Below, piece after piece: positions 8,513 through 18,425 of a stretch of 35,298 nt of DNA (the stretch's first letter is position 1; every line of letters begins with the position of its first letter). The DNA is from Candidatus Manganitrophaceae bacterium. GTDB taxonomy: Bacteria > Nitrospirota > Nitrospiria > SBBL01 > JAADHI01. The translations under genes were made by a program, and so were the position numbers. A model generated the notes under the pieces. It saw only the letters and a program-made list of their open reading frames with translations. It was not told the DNA's origin and did no database searches. The stretch lies in contig JAADHI010000053.1 in assembly GCA_013151935.1 (NCBI GenBank), positions 1-35,298 on the forward strand, in the 5' to 3' direction.

Positions 8513-10099
8513 ATGAATGCGTTTGAACTTTCAAAACAAGCGGTGATTGATGGACGTGAGGCCCGCAAAAAGGGAGAGATGCCACGTCTTTCAGAAGACG
8601 AAAAAAAGGCCCTTTTAAGCCGTTACCATCCTGATTTAAAAGAGGAAGCGTATACCACGATTCGCATCGGTGTGAATAAAGGCCAAAAAACCGTTCATGA
8701 GGTCGTCCGTTTGTTGGAAGGTGAGAGTCCTCTGGCCGAAAATCCTCCTGATCTGACTCCGAAACATCAAGTGGATGTGCTTGTGATTGGTGGCGGGGGT
8801 GCAGGAGCGAGTGCGGCATTGATGGCGCAGTCCGCAGGTTCAAAGGTTCTTATGTCGACCAAGTTGCGGCTTGGTGATTCAAATACGGTCATGGCCGAAG
8901 GCGGGATGCAAGTGGCCATTTCTCCCGAAGATTCACCCGTACGCCACTTTTTGGATACCCTAAAAGGGGGTCAAATGGCGAATGATCGCACACTCTTAAA
9001 AACCTTGGTTTCGGAAGGCCCGGCAAATGCGAAGTGGCTGATGGATTTGGGGGTGATGTTTGATCGGGAGGAAGATGGCAACTTAAGTATCCGATCGGGG
9101 GGCGGAAGCAGTCTGCCACGTTTGTTACGATGTAAAGATTACACGGGTCTTGAGCTGATGCGTGTCTTAAAAGATGCCGTTTTAAATGAAGACATTGAGA
9201 TCTTGGAGTTTAGTCCCGTAATCGAGTTTCTTACCGATGGTAATGGTACTTGTACGGGTGCGGTCTTAAAGGATTTGGATACCGATAAACGCATTGTGGT
9301 TCAAGCAAAAACTGTCATTTTGGCGACAGGGGGTATTGGTCGTCTTCATATTCAAGGGTTTCCCACAAGCAATCACTATGGGGCAACGGGAGATGGGCTT
9401 GTTTTGTCTTATCGTGCCGGTGCTGAGCTTAAATTTCAAGACACTTTTCAATATCATCCCACGGGCTCTATTTTTCCTGAAGCCATGGCGGGGCTGTTGG
9501 TGACCGAAGCCATCCGTTCTGTTGGTGCCCAGCTTCTGAATGTAAAGGGCGAACGTTTTGTTTATGAATTAGAAACACGCGACGCCGTGGCCTCGGCGGT
9601 TATTCGAGAATGTGAAGAAGGGCGAGGGGTTGAAACGCCTGCCGGGCGCAAAGGCGTTTGGCTGGACATGCCCTTGGTGGATGTCCTTCATGGTGAGGGG
9701 ACATTGGCAGATCATTTCCCAAATATGCTGCGGCAGTTTTCACGTTACGATATTGATATTACAAAAGCGCCTGTTTTGATTTACCCGACACTCCACTATC
9801 AAAATGGTGGGGTGAAAATTGATGTAGAGGGTGAGTCCACTTTGAAAAATCTTTTTGTGGCCGGTGAAGCCTCCGGCGGGATTCATGGTCGAAACCGCTT
9901 GATGGGTAACTCTCTGCTCGACATTGTTGTCTATGGTAGACGTGCGGGTGTGGCTGCGGCAAAAAGGGCGAGTGCCTTGGGTTTTTGTCCCTTGACGCTG
10001 AAACATCTTGAGGATTTTAAAACGCAGAAAAAGGCTGCGGGAGTCGTTTCTGAAACAGTTTCACCGATTCTTTTTCCAGATTATGTGAATAAGGGATGA
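8513..10099 (+). CDS. frdA: Fumarate reductase/succinate dehydrogenase flavoprotein subunit
   Basis: This is an FAD-dependent oxidoreductase of the FrdA/SdhA/NadB superfamily (528 residues). The dinucleotide-binding fold is at about residues 85-105 (VLVIGGGGAGASAA). The substrate-site HPTG is at about 315 (FQYHPTG), and GGIHGRNRLMGNSLLD near 455 is the typical FAD and active-site segment. About 85 N-terminal residues precede the FAD fold, which is longer than in classical FrdA and could dock the Fe-S subunits. No membrane-anchor gene is present, so the complex is probably soluble and reduces fumarate for the rTCA cycle. L-aspartate oxidase is an alternative within the superfamily but is disfavoured by the two Fe-S partner genes directly upstream. 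AAGGA lies about 10 bases before the ATG. Confidence 0.85.
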   Translation: MNAFELSKQAVIDGREARKKGEMPRLSEDEKKALLSRYHPDLKEEAYTTIRIGVNKGQKTVHEVVRLLEGESPLAENPPDLTPKHQVDVLVIGGGGAGASAALMAQSAGSKVLMSTKLRLGDSNTVMAEGGMQVAISPEDSPVRHFLDTLKGGQMANDRTLLKTLVSEGPANAKWLMDLGVMFDREEDGNLSIRSGGGSSLPRLLRCKDYTGLELMRVLKDAVLNEDIEILEFSPVIEFLTDGNGTCTGAVLKDLDTDKRIVVQAKTVILATGGIGRLHIQGFPTSNHYGATGDGLVLSYRAGAELKFQDTFQYHPTGSIFPEAMAGLLVTEAIRSVGAQLLNVKGERFVYELETRDAVASAVIRECEEGRGVETPAGRKGVWLDMPLVDVLHGEGTLADHFPNMLRQFSRYDIDITKAPVLIYPTLHYQNGGVKIDVEGESTLKNLFVAGEASGGIHGRNRLMGNSLLDIVVYGRRAGVAAAKRASALGFCPLTLKHLEDFKTQKKAAGVVSETVSPILFPDYVNKG

Positions 10100-10169
10100 T
10101 CGTGATTATCCTAAAACTAAAATCAATCTTGTGAATTGATTGACTAACCTTGAGTCCTGGGAGGAAAAG

Positions 10170-10598
10170 ATGAATTTTTTTAAGTTGTGGTTTTTTGTCG
10201 GCGTTTTGTTTTTGGTCAGCGTTTTTGTTCCCCGAGCAAATGCCGGAACCCCTTCGCCCGAAGGCGCTGAGCTCTACATCATTTCACCTAAAGACGGTGA
10301 AACGGTTTCAAAAAGTGTTACCATTCGTTTTGGTCTTAAGGGTATGGGCGTGGCCCCGGCCGGGACAGATAAAGCCAAGACTGGTCATCATCACTTGATG
10401 CTTGATGGTGAAAAACTGCCGCCGATGGATCAGCCCATGAACAAAGAAGTTGTGAAACATTTTGGCGGCGGTCAAACTGAAGTGACACTCTCTCTTTCGC
10501 CCGGAAAGCATACACTTCAGTTGATTTTAGGGGATAAGGCACATGTGCCACATAAGCCTCCTGTGGTCTCGAAGTCCATTACCATTACCGTGAAATAA
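10170..10598 (+). CDS. DUF4399-type secreted protein
   Basis: This is a small exported protein of about 142 residues. The N-terminus from ATG 10170 is a typical Sec signal peptide (hydrophobic [15 protein letters not shown], probable cleavage after ANA). The mature part is one Ig-like beta domain with GHHHLMLDG and [12 protein letters not shown], which are hallmark segments of DUF4399 proteins; the His-rich turn could bind metal. The ORF track begins at a TTG 30 bases upstream, but the GGGAGG site points to ATG 10170. It lies between frdA and sucC inside the rTCA run, which is odd for a periplasmic protein. Its function is unknown. Confidence 0.8.
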   Translation: MNFFKLWFFVGVLFLVSVFVPRANAGTPSPEGAELYIISPKDGETVSKSVTIRFGLKGMGVAPAGTDKAKTGHHHLMLDGEKLPPMDQPMNKEVVKHFGGGQTEVTLSLSPGKHTLQLILGDKAHVPHKPPVVSKSITITVK

Positions 10599-10609
10599 AA
10601 AGGAAAACC

Positions 10610-11770
10610 ATGAATATTCATGAATATCAAGCAAAGGCCCTCTTTGCGACCTACAAAATCCCGGTTCCCAAAGGGAATGTGGCCTTCTCCGCAGATGAAG
10701 CGGCGACGATTGCGGCGACATTGGAAAGCGCTGTGTGTGTTGTAAAGGCGCAAATCCACGCGGGCGGTCGAGGGAAAGCCGGTGGTGTCAAACTCGCAAA
10801 AACACGCGATGAGGTCATTCCTTTCGCCAATGAAATTCTGGGAAAGATTTTAGTGACGCCGCAGACAGGCCCCGAAGGCAAAGAGGTTAGAAAACTGCTG
10901 ATAGAAGAGGGTGCGGATATCCAGAATGAGCTGTATGTGAGTCTCGTAGATGATCGGGCCACGGGTTCGATTGTGATTATTGCCAGCACCGAAGGGGGCA
11001 TGGAGATCGAAGAAGTGGCCGAAGCGACGCCTGAAAAAATCATCCGCTGTGTGGTTGATCCTGTTTTGGGTTATCAGGCCTATCAAGGCCGATCAGTTGC
11101 CTTTCAGATGGCACTGCCGAAAGAAGTGATCGGGCAGTTTGTCAAATTACTTGGAAATCTCTATCGTCTTTTTGTCGAAAAAAATGCGACACAAATCGAA
11201 ATCAATCCTCTCATTATCACCGGAGACAATCGTTTGATTGCCTTGGATGCCAAAGTGGGTTTTGATGACAGTGCGCTTTTTAAACATCCTGATATCAATG
11301 AATTACGTGATTTAGACGAAGAAGATCCACTCGAAACCCGAGCCGCCCAGCATGGTCTGAACTATGTCAAATTGGATGGAAAAATCGGCTGTATGGTCAA
11401 TGGGGCGGGGCTTGCGATGTCTACGATGGATGTCATTAAACTGGCTGGCTCTGAACCCGCCAATTTTCTGGATGTGGGGGGCGGGGCTTCAAAAGAGACG
11501 GTTCAACAGGCCTTTCAAATTTTATTAGACGACCCGAATGTGAAAGGGGTTTTTGTCAATATTTTTGGTGGCATCGTGCGTTGTGACCGCATCGCAGGTG
11601 GCATTATTGAAGCTGCAAAAGAGGTGGATTTAAATGTCCCGCTGGTGGTGCGTTTGGAAGGCACCAATGCAAAAGAGGCAAAAGACATGCTGGCGGCTTC
11701 CGATATTAAACTCATTGTGGCCGATACTCTTTGGGATGGCGCACAAAAGATTGTAGCCGCAGTGACTTAA
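10610..11770 (+). CDS. sucC: Succinyl-CoA synthetase, beta subunit
   Basis: SucC is the ATP-grasp subunit of succinate:CoA ligase, which in the reductive direction makes succinyl-CoA from succinate, CoA and nucleotide triphosphate. The N-terminus ([20 protein letters not shown]), the nucleotide-binding segment ([18 protein letters not shown]) and the C-terminal ligase part ([30 protein letters not shown]) are all typical, as is the 386-residue length. AAGGA precedes the ATG. It is 11 bases from the DUF4399 gene and 10 bases from sucD. The enzyme is cytosolic and heteromeric with SucD. Confidence 0.96.
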   Translation: MNIHEYQAKALFATYKIPVPKGNVAFSADEAATIAATLESAVCVVKAQIHAGGRGKAGGVKLAKTRDEVIPFANEILGKILVTPQTGPEGKEVRKLLIEEGADIQNELYVSLVDDRATGSIVIIASTEGGMEIEEVAEATPEKIIRCVVDPVLGYQAYQGRSVAFQMALPKEVIGQFVKLLGNLYRLFVEKNATQIEINPLIITGDNRLIALDAKVGFDDSALFKHPDINELRDLDEEDPLETRAAQHGLNYVKLDGKIGCMVNGAGLAMSTMDVIKLAGSEPANFLDVGGGASKETVQQAFQILLDDPNVKGVFVNIFGGIVRCDRIAGGIIEAAKEVDLNVPLVVRLEGTNAKEAKDMLAASDIKLIVADTLWDGAQKIVAAVT

Positions 11771-11780
11771 AGGAGTTTTC

Positions 11781-12653
11781 ATGTCTATTTTAGTCAACAA
11801 AGATTCAAAAATATTGGTGCAGGGCATTACGGGAAAAGAGGGTTCTTTTCACGCAGCGGCCTGCAAAAGCTACGGCACACAGGTGGTTGCAGGGGTGACA
11901 CCAGGCAAAGGGGGACAGGTCTTTGAAGGCATCCCCGTTTTTAATACCGTTGAGGATGCGGTGCATGAAACCGCAGCTGATGTCGCGCTGATTTTTGTGC
12001 CGCCGCCTTTCGCAGCCGATGCGATTATGGAATCTGCCGCTGCCAGTGTGCCTTTGATTATCTGTATCACCGAAGGCATTCCGGTCATGGATATGATGAA
12101 GGTGAAGCGCTTTTTGGCGGATAAACCTGTGCGGCTTATCGGTCCAAATTGTCCGGGTTTGATTACGCCGGGCGAATGTAAAATTGGCATCATGCCGGGT
12201 TTTATTCACAAAAAAGGCAATGTCGGCGTGGTCTCTCGCAGTGGCACCTTAACCTACGAAGCCGTGCTGCAATTGACCGATTTGGGCTTGGGGCAATCGA
12301 CCTGTATCGGCATTGGGGGCGATCCTGTGAATGGCACGAATTTTATTGATGTGCTTGAAATGTTCGAAAAGGACGGCGAAACCGAAGCCATTGTCATGAT
12401 TGGCGAAATCGGGGGTGATGCGGAAGAATTGGCTGCAGAATACATTCAGAAAAATGTCAGCAAACCAGTGGTCGCTTTTATCGCAGGCATGACCGCCCCC
12501 CCTGGACGGCGTATGGGGCATGCGGGTGCCATTGTTTCCGGGGGAAAAGGAACGGCGGCAGACAAGATGGCGGCGCTTGAATCGGCGGGGGTGACCGTTG
12601 TGAAAAACCCTGCAATGATTGGGGAAGCGATACAAAAAAGTCTCGTCAAATAA
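11781..12653 (+). CDS. sucD: Succinyl-CoA synthetase, alpha subunit
   Basis: SucD binds CoA and carries the phospho-His of succinyl-CoA synthetase. The Rossmann CoA-binding start ([19 protein letters not shown]) and the active-site segment [20 protein letters not shown] (His247) are intact, and 290 residues is the normal family length. AAAGGAG precedes the ATG at good spacing. It is the last gene of the rTCA run; isocitrate dehydrogenase, 2-oxoglutarate and pyruvate synthases, malate dehydrogenase and fumarase are not in this window. Confidence 0.96.
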   Translation: MSILVNKDSKILVQGITGKEGSFHAAACKSYGTQVVAGVTPGKGGQVFEGIPVFNTVEDAVHETAADVALIFVPPPFAADAIMESAAASVPLIICITEGIPVMDMMKVKRFLADKPVRLIGPNCPGLITPGECKIGIMPGFIHKKGNVGVVSRSGTLTYEAVLQLTDLGLGQSTCIGIGGDPVNGTNFIDVLEMFEKDGETEAIVMIGEIGGDAEELAAEYIQKNVSKPVVAFIAGMTAPPGRRMGHAGAIVSGGKGTAADKMAALESAGVTVVKNPAMIGEAIQKSLVK

Positions 12654-12720
12654 CGGAAGTCTTAAGGTTTTTATTTTATGGCAATGGTTTTAAAAATCGT
12701 GATTTAATTGCCTTTTTCTA

Positions 12721-12757
12721 AAAAGCACTGGAGAATGAAGCGATTTTCCAGTGCTTT
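12721..12757. terminator. Hairpin after sucD
   Basis: AAAGCACTGGA pairs perfectly with TCCAGTGCTTT over 11 bp around a 14-base loop, 70 bases after sucD. There is only a short T run on the plus strand and five T on the minus strand. It probably ends or stabilises the rTCA transcript; a pure intrinsic terminator is not certain. Confidence 0.5.
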
Positions 12758-12863
12758 AGCGCTGTTTCTTCCTCTTCGTAAAAATTCTGGTTCTAAAAAT
12801 GATCATATGTTTTTCTTATAAAAGCCTCATTCCCGTAAAGGCCAAAAAGCGGGTGGTCTATTC

Positions 12864-13655
12864 ATGAGTGAATGGATGAAGGCGATCCTCCTGGGTTTGG
12901 TCGAAGGCTTGACGGAATTTATCCCCGTTTCGTCAACCGGACACTTGATTGTGACAGGAGACCTGCTGCAATTTAAAGGGAGTGCGGCCTCAACGTTTGA
13001 AGTTTTCATCCAACTGGGTGCCATTCTCGCGGTTCTTTTACTTTATAAAGAACGATTTTACGGCCTGCTTGATTTTAAAAAAAGAGAAGGTTTATCAGGC
13101 ATGAATGGTCTCATTCTGCTTGGCATCACAACCACTCCGGCCCTCATTTTTGGATTTTTAGTGCATGGTTACATCAAAACCTACTTGTTTAATCCTTTTA
13201 CCGTTGCACTGGGTTTAGGTGTGGGTGGTGTAATCATGATTGTCGCTGAGTCTAAACTGCCTCGACCTAGGATCAAAAAAGTGGATGAATTTAAAAAATT
13301 GGATGCTTTATGGGTCGGTCTCTTCCAATGTCTTGCAATGTGGCCGGGTGTGTCACGATCAGGTGCGACCATTGTGGGGGGAATGTTGGTTGGTATTGAG
13401 CGCAAAACCGCCGCAGAATATTCATTCTTGGCGGCCGTTCCGGTCATGTTTGCTGCGACGGCTTATGATCTTTTCAAAAGCCGCGCTTTTTTATCGTCTT
13501 CAGACATCCCCATTTTTATGATTGGTTTTGTCGTGTCCTTTATTTCTGCCTGGTTTGCCATCAAGTTTTTTATTCATTTGTTGGGAAAATGGACTTTAAA
13601 ACCTTTTGGCTGGTATCGCATTGTCATCGCGCTCTTGATTCTGGCTTATTTATGA
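12864..13655 (+). CDS. uppP: Undecaprenyl-diphosphatase (BacA/UppP family)
   Basis: This integral membrane enzyme dephosphorylates undecaprenyl pyrophosphate, recycling the lipid carrier for peptidoglycan and other envelope polymers, and it commonly confers bacitracin tolerance. The two family signatures are present: GLVEGLTEFIPVSSTGHL near the N-terminus and PGVSRSGATI in the middle, both with catalytic Glu/Ser/Arg candidates. The 263 residues contain about seven or eight hydrophobic segments. The start ATG is preceded only by a weak GGTGG. It sits 210 bases after sucD and 43 bases before the cytochrome gene, with no evident functional link to either. Confidence 0.95.
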   Translation: MSEWMKAILLGLVEGLTEFIPVSSTGHLIVTGDLLQFKGSAASTFEVFIQLGAILAVLLLYKERFYGLLDFKKREGLSGMNGLILLGITTTPALIFGFLVHGYIKTYLFNPFTVALGLGVGGVIMIVAESKLPRPRIKKVDEFKKLDALWVGLFQCLAMWPGVSRSGATIVGGMLVGIERKTAAEYSFLAAVPVMFAATAYDLFKSRAFLSSSDIPIFMIGFVVSFISAWFAIKFFIHLLGKWTLKPFGWYRIVIALLILAYL

Positions 13656-13698
13656 TGGAAGACTGTGGGACTAAAAAACGAAGGAGTAAATCTATAAC

Positions 13699-14862
13699 AT
13701 GAACGTTTCCAACTCGGATCAATCTGTCCCAATCTGGAAATTGGTCTTGGTCTTTATCGCTGTAATCGCTTTAACCGTCCTTGTTCTTAAAGGGCCTCCT
13801 ACATCAAAAGAAAAAACAGGGGCAATCCCGGTAGAAGAAAAAGTCATCCTTGATCTTGATTTGCTTTTTTCTGCGGAAACCCTGGTTTCAGAAGGGGAGT
13901 TTGTCATCTTCGGTCGTCATCAGCCTGTCATGGAAACCAGTCCCTCAGGAAAATTTGACCGGATGCCGATAGGAAAAGGAAAGTGTGCCCATTGCCATAT
14001 CTTTGTCGAAGGCCAAAGACAAGACATTGGGCCCAATCTGATCGGTCTCGAGCAGAGATCACACACACGACTCCAGGAAGCCCGTTATAAGATGTTTTCA
14101 GAGCAATATAGAGATACGCCTGAAGCTGTTTCTGGATTAAAAGCAACAGCGACAACAGGGGGTGAATACATCCTGGAATCCATCTACTGTCCGAGCTGTT
14201 ATGTGGTTGCAGGCTTTGCTTTGCCCGAAAGCAATGACCTGGTCAGTAAAATGCCTGTCATGAACCACATGCCCTATCAATTGAGTGATTACGAAATAAT
14301 TGCCATTGTATCCTACCTGCAAGCCACCACCTCGTCTGGGGGACTTAGCAAGGTCACGGCAGTTGAAGACTGGCAAAATTATTTTAAGAAAGAATTGCCG
14401 CTCCCCGAAGATGCTCCCAAGGTTTTTGCTTCGAGTGTGGGGCTGGCTGTCACCGAAAAAATGACGGCTTCAGTCGAAGAAGTCATTAAAAGAAATGGCT
14501 GTTCCGTTTGTCACAAGATTCCCGGTATTGAGATTGCCCAAACAGGTCTCATCGGCCCCATTCTGGCAATGAAAAGTACAGCCCCACGGCGTTTGGCCTC
14601 GAAAGAATACCAAAAAGCAGTTTTAGAAGGGCGTGCAAAAGCAATGACAAATCGAGAATACGTCAAGGAGTCGATTTTAAACCCAAGCGCTTTTATTTCG
14701 CCCGGTTTTCGAGGGGGAGACGGAATGCCTTCCGACTACGGTCAGAAGATGACTTTGGGAGATCTGGATAAACTGCTTTCCTTTCTATTGGCGATTGATG
14801 AAACAATGATCAATAAAAAAGACCGCTCATCCCCTCTTGGTTTGACTGAATTGACCCGGTAA
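13699..14862 (+). CDS. Membrane-anchored two-domain cytochrome c
   Basis: This protein of 387 residues has one N-terminal membrane anchor (WKLVLVFIAVIALTVLVLKG) and two cytochrome c domains facing the periplasm. Haem-binding motifs are CAHCH at about residue 96 and CSVCH at about residue 271. Each domain ends with the same conserved stretch: ESILNPSAFISPGF in domain 2 and ESIYCPSCYVVAGF in domain 1. The CPSCY in domain 1 therefore aligns with NPSAF and is not a third haem site; it adds two unusual cysteines. It is a likely respiratory electron carrier or a subunit of a redox enzyme. No oxidase gene is adjacent. AAGGAG lies 12 bases before the ATG, a long spacing. Confidence 0.85.
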   Translation: MNVSNSDQSVPIWKLVLVFIAVIALTVLVLKGPPTSKEKTGAIPVEEKVILDLDLLFSAETLVSEGEFVIFGRHQPVMETSPSGKFDRMPIGKGKCAHCHIFVEGQRQDIGPNLIGLEQRSHTRLQEARYKMFSEQYRDTPEAVSGLKATATTGGEYILESIYCPSCYVVAGFALPESNDLVSKMPVMNHMPYQLSDYEIIAIVSYLQATTSSGGLSKVTAVEDWQNYFKKELPLPEDAPKVFASSVGLAVTEKMTASVEEVIKRNGCSVCHKIPGIEIAQTGLIGPILAMKSTAPRRLASKEYQKAVLEGRAKAMTNREYVKESILNPSAFISPGFRGGDGMPSDYGQKMTLGDLDKLLSFLLAIDETMINKKDRSSPLGLTELTR

Positions 14863-15064
14863 CAAAAAAGGGTCTGTCGTATAAATTGAATAATTGAATA
14901 TCTCACAAATTTTATAAGATTTTATTCCCTTCCGATAGAGGGGCTTCCTGTGATGAGTCAATTGATTCTTGCCGGGTTTTATTATACCCTGAGCCTCAGA
15001 TGATGGTTTTTTTACTTTAAGATCTGCGTGGAGATTTGCCACAAAACCCAGAGGAGCGCATAAA

Positions 15065-15451
15065 ATGACCATGACCCCATTGGCACTGCTTATGCACAGG
15101 AATATCGAGGAAATTTCTCACCTGGCAAGTCTGCACGAAGCCGCACAGCAGATGCGTGATAAATCAGTCGGATCTCTTCTTGTTACGCATGGAGAGCAGA
15201 AAATCGGTATTGTCAGCGATCAGGATTTTGTTCGAAAGGCATTTGCCGAAGGCTTAAGCGCAGATACAACGACGATTGATGCCATCATGAGTCAACCGAT
15301 TATTACTATTGATATTGATCAGACTGCAAAAGAAGCCAATGTCAAGATGGCGGAGGAGGGGGTGCGGCATCTGATCATCACGGACAGAGAAAAAGTGGTG
15401 GGGATCATTTCAATGCGGGATCTAGTCCTCTGTTTTAAGAACAGAATTTAA
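15065..15451 (+). CDS. Tandem CBS-domain protein
   Basis: This stand-alone protein of 128 residues is made of two CBS domains (a Bateman module). Each repeat ends in a characteristic strand-helix unit: KIGIVSDQDFVRK in the first and KVVGIISMRDLVL in the second. Such proteins bind adenine nucleotides and act as energy or redox sensors, often on a separate partner enzyme. The partner is not evident here. GAGGAG lies 8 bases before the first ATG; a second ATG two codons later is possible. A strong terminator follows. Confidence 0.88.
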   Translation: MTMTPLALLMHRNIEEISHLASLHEAAQQMRDKSVGSLLVTHGEQKIGIVSDQDFVRKAFAEGLSADTTTIDAIMSQPIITIDIDQTAKEANVKMAEEGVRHLIITDREKVVGIISMRDLVLCFKNRI

Positions 15452-15500
15452 GATGTTTAGGCTGTGTCGAGATAACCCTCTTTTCAGCAGATTCAAAATA

Positions 15501-15540
15501 AAAAAAGCCGAAGACTTTATAAAGTCCTCGGCTTTTTTTT
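15501..15540. terminator. Bidirectional intrinsic terminator
   Basis: AAAAAAGCCG pairs with CGGCTTTTTT, with a further GACTTT/AAAGTC stem inside, flanked by A and T runs. It lies between the convergent CBS gene (plus) and ferredoxin gene (minus) and can terminate both. Confidence 0.9.
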
Positions 15541-15559
15541 AGTTTTTTGATTTTGTCTT

Positions 15560-15955
<396 letters not shown>

Positions 15956-15984
15956 TTAAATAAGATGTTCAAACAAGATTCTTG

Positions 15985-16014
15985 TATATATCACGGCATT
16001 TTCTGGGTTGTCAA
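15985..16014 (-). promoter_or_regulatory. Sigma-70-type promoter for ferredoxin
   Basis: Read on the minus strand, TTGACA (16014-16009) and TATATA (15990-15985) are separated by 18 bases, about 45 bases before the ferredoxin ATG. The -35 box is a perfect match and the -10 box matches four of six positions. Confidence 0.55.
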
Positions 16015-16043
16015 TTTTTTTAAGATGCCTTTTTTTGAACCTT

Positions 16044-16526
16044 TTACGCGTTAATCGCATTCAGAACCTGATCGACATGTCCTTTTACTTTTACGCCATA
16101 AATGGCTTCGATGATCTTACCGTCTTTTCCGATGACAAATGTTGAGCGTTCAATGCCCATGTATTCTCGACCATAATTCTTTTTGAGTTTAAAAACACCG
16201 TAGGCTTTGCAAGCCACGGTATCGGGATCACTCAATAAAGGGAAATTGAGTGTTTGTTTGTTGACAAAGTTTTGATGCGATTTCAAAGAATCACGACTGA
16301 CGCCGAGGATGACCGTATCTTTTTGATCAAACTGTGCCGAAGCATCCCGGAAGTCACAGGCTTCTATCGTGCACCCTGGGGTACTGTCTTTGGGATAAAA
16401 ATAAAGCACAACATTTTTTTTGCCCTGAAAGCCCGCAAGATCAACATCTTCTCCACGATCCGAGGTCAATACAAAAATGGGGGCTTGATCTCCTGGTTTT
16501 AAAACCACTGGTGTTGCATCTGACAT
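16044..16526 (-). CDS. bcp: Peroxiredoxin, BCP/PrxQ type
   Basis: This thiol peroxidase reduces hydroperoxides using a peroxidatic Cys in the PGCTIEACDF motif; the second Cys five residues later is the usual PrxQ resolving Cys. The thioredoxin fold is complete (VVLYFYPKDSTPGC at the active site, RSTFVIGKDGKI in the C-terminal part), and 160 residues is normal. AGGAG precedes the ATG. It lies 15 bases after the hdrB-like gene on the same strand, so oxidative defence may be co-expressed with oxygen-sensitive Fe-S enzymes. Confidence 0.95.
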   Translation of the reverse strand: MSDATPVVLKPGDQAPIFVLTSDRGEDVDLAGFQGKKNVVLYFYPKDSTPGCTIEACDFRDASAQFDQKDTVILGVSRDSLKSHQNFVNKQTLNFPLLSDPDTVACKAYGVFKLKKNYGREYMGIERSTFVIGKDGKIIEAIYGVKVKGHVDQVLNAINA

Positions 16527-16541
16527 AGATTCTCCTAATTT

Positions 16542-17435
16542 TTAATGAATTTTTTGAATGAGGGGCGCTGTTGGCATGAGATGATGTTTCATCCCAAGCG
16601 ATTCAGGGCTGTAACCCATGGCCAAACCCAAGAGTTGCGGCAAATGCAGTACAGGCATATCAAGCGTATGGCTGAGGCCTTCTTTTTTTTGATGGATTTT
16701 TTCAGCATCTTTTTGATAAATATCTAAACCCATATGGCAAAGCGGACAGGGGGTCACCATGGCATCTGCTCCCGCCTTTTTTGCGGAACCCACACGATTT
16801 GCAACCAATTCGGTTGCAATTTTTTCTTTTTCTAAAAAAACAGGGAAACCACAGCACTTTGTTCGACCGTCATATTCGACCGGATACGCACCCATTGTTT
16901 TGATCAATTTTTCGAGAGACTGGGGGTTCTCCCAGTCGTCAAAACCTGTGGCAGATTCTGGTCTTAAAATGTAACAGCCGTAAAATGGCGCAATGGACAC
17001 ATCGGTGAGTGGATTGGAAATAAAAGGTTTCAGTGCCTCAAGGCCAAAATCTTTCACCAGAATCCATTGGATGTGTTTGACCTTCACGGTGCCATTATAA
17101 GTGAGACCCGTTGATTTTTGTAGACCGAGGTTAATGCGTTTTCGTAAGCTTTTATCTTTCTGTAATTTTTTATTGATACCCCCTAAGACCCCCTGACAAG
17201 TTCCGCAGACGGTCATGATATCGAGATGAAGTGCTTCTGCCGTTGCGAGGGTTCTGGCATTTAAGGTGTAGGCCAAGTCAGGGTCGGCTTCTGAAATGAC
17301 ACCCGCACCACAGCAATTAAAGGCGTCCAGCTCATGGACTTCAATGCCTAAACCGTTTACGACTTTCATTGTGGATTGGTGAAGTTCTGGTGTTGCCCCT
17401 TTTCCCGCGCAGCCGGGGTAATAGGCATATTTCAT
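16542..17435 (-). CDS. HdrB/SdhE-like CCG-domain protein
   Basis: This 297-residue protein has two complete CCG domains: YYPGC...NCCGAG...CGTC in the N-terminal half and FYGCY...TKCCGF...CPLC in the C-terminal half. The family includes heterodisulfide reductase B, the C-terminal part of thiol:fumarate reductase TfrB and subunit E of non-classical succinate:quinone reductases; these domains bind non-cubane [4Fe-4S] clusters. It overlaps the sdhB-like gene by four bases (ATGA) and has an AGGGAG site, so the two products probably form one complex. No membrane segment is obvious. A role in fumarate/succinate conversion linked to the frd genes of the other strand is the leading hypothesis; a thiol-disulfide enzyme is the alternative. 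Confidence 0.88.
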   Translation of the reverse strand: MKYAYYPGCAGKGATPELHQSTMKVVNGLGIEVHELDAFNCCGAGVISEADPDLAYTLNARTLATAEALHLDIMTVCGTCQGVLGGINKKLQKDKSLRKRINLGLQKSTGLTYNGTVKVKHIQWILVKDFGLEALKPFISNPLTDVSIAPFYGCYILRPESATGFDDWENPQSLEKLIKTMGAYPVEYDGRTKCCGFPVFLEKEKIATELVANRVGSAKKAGADAMVTPCPLCHMGLDIYQKDAEKIHQKKEGLSHTLDMPVLHLPQLLGLAMGYSPESLGMKHHLMPTAPLIQKIH

Positions 17436-18376
17436 TTTTTTCTCCCTTTGAAAATGGCACGAACGGCTTTGTGACCCGCTGGTGGATCAGCAAAAGGGTT
17501 CGGCGACTTTCCGTGAATGAGCATTTTAATGCCCAGTGGAATCATTTGAAACATTTTTTTGAAATTTCCCCAGGTCATTAAAAGAGGAAGTTTTGTTTCA
17601 TTGAGACGTCCTTCTTCCCCCACGACTTCGGTAAATTTTGTAATGTGTAAGGCGCCAATGGATTCTGTCATGTTTGCTGCGATGGATAAGCGTCGCAGCC
17701 GCACAATTTGCTCCATCGGGGCCACGTCCTTGGGGCAAACCTGAACACAATAAACACAACGCACACAATCCCAAATCCCATTGTCTTCTTGAAGTGCTGT
17801 CAGTCGGTCGATTCTCATTTCGTCTCTGGGGTCAACCTGAATACGGTAGGCTTTTGCCAGGGCCGCAGGACCCAGAAAATCAGAGGAGGCTTCAAAGCTG
17901 TTACAGGCGGAAAGACAAGCCCCACACATGATACAGGCGTCTGCATTTTCAAGGTCTTCTTGAATGTTTGTTAAGGTCTCACTTTGTACAGGGGCATCAT
18001 CATTTTGTCTCTCAACATAAGGTTTGACCGCCTTAAGTTTTTGCCAGAAAGGGTCCATATCCACAACCAGATCTTTAATGACGGGCATTTTATCCATCGG
18101 GCCGACCTGTAACTTTCCGTGACGAGAAATCTCCTCAAGTACCGAAGTACGACAAGCCAGCTTTTGAATGCCGTTGATCATCATCAAATCGGAGCCACAA
18201 ATGGAGGCCCGACAGGAAGCGCGAAAAGTGAGTGTGCCATCGATCTCTTCTTTAATTTTGATGAGTGCGAGCAGCACTGTGGTTTCACGTCCGGCATCCA
18301 GGGTGTAATCCACCCAATGGGCTTTTTTGATCTCACTTTCGGGGTTAAAGCGCTGAATTTTTATCGTGATGCGCAT
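17432..18376 (-). CDS. Succinate dehydrogenase/fumarate reductase iron-sulfur subunit (SdhB-like)
   Basis: This 314-residue protein has the classical SdhB layout. The N-terminal [2Fe-2S] domain has CRASICGSD and LACRT, with Asp at the third ligand position as in E. coli SdhB. The C-terminal part has [11 protein letters not shown] and [12 protein letters not shown] for two further clusters. A tail of about 70 residues follows ([14 protein letters not shown] onward). It is translationally coupled to the HdrB-like gene, so the pair looks like a split TfrB (SdhB plus HdrB parts). No flavoprotein gene is adjacent on this strand, so it may use the FrdA encoded at 8513-10099 or one elsewhere. The ribosome site is weak. 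Confidence 0.9.
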   Translation of the reverse strand: MRITIKIQRFNPESEIKKAHWVDYTLDAGRETTVLLALIKIKEEIDGTLTFRASCRASICGSDLMMINGIQKLACRTSVLEEISRHGKLQVGPMDKMPVIKDLVVDMDPFWQKLKAVKPYVERQNDDAPVQSETLTNIQEDLENADACIMCGACLSACNSFEASSDFLGPAALAKAYRIQVDPRDEMRIDRLTALQEDNGIWDCVRCVYCVQVCPKDVAPMEQIVRLRRLSIAANMTESIGALHITKFTEVVGEEGRLNETKLPLLMTWGNFKKMFQMIPLGIKMLIHGKSPNPFADPPAGHKAVRAIFKGRKK

Positions 18377-18425
18377 CAGGGTTTGTACTCAGGTTTTAAG
18401 GGGCAGGGTCCTTGTAAAAATTATT

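Noticed and set aside
14180-14210. Third haem-binding site CPSCY in the cytochrome
   Set aside because: It lacks the His of CxxCH and aligns with the NPSAF segment of the second domain.
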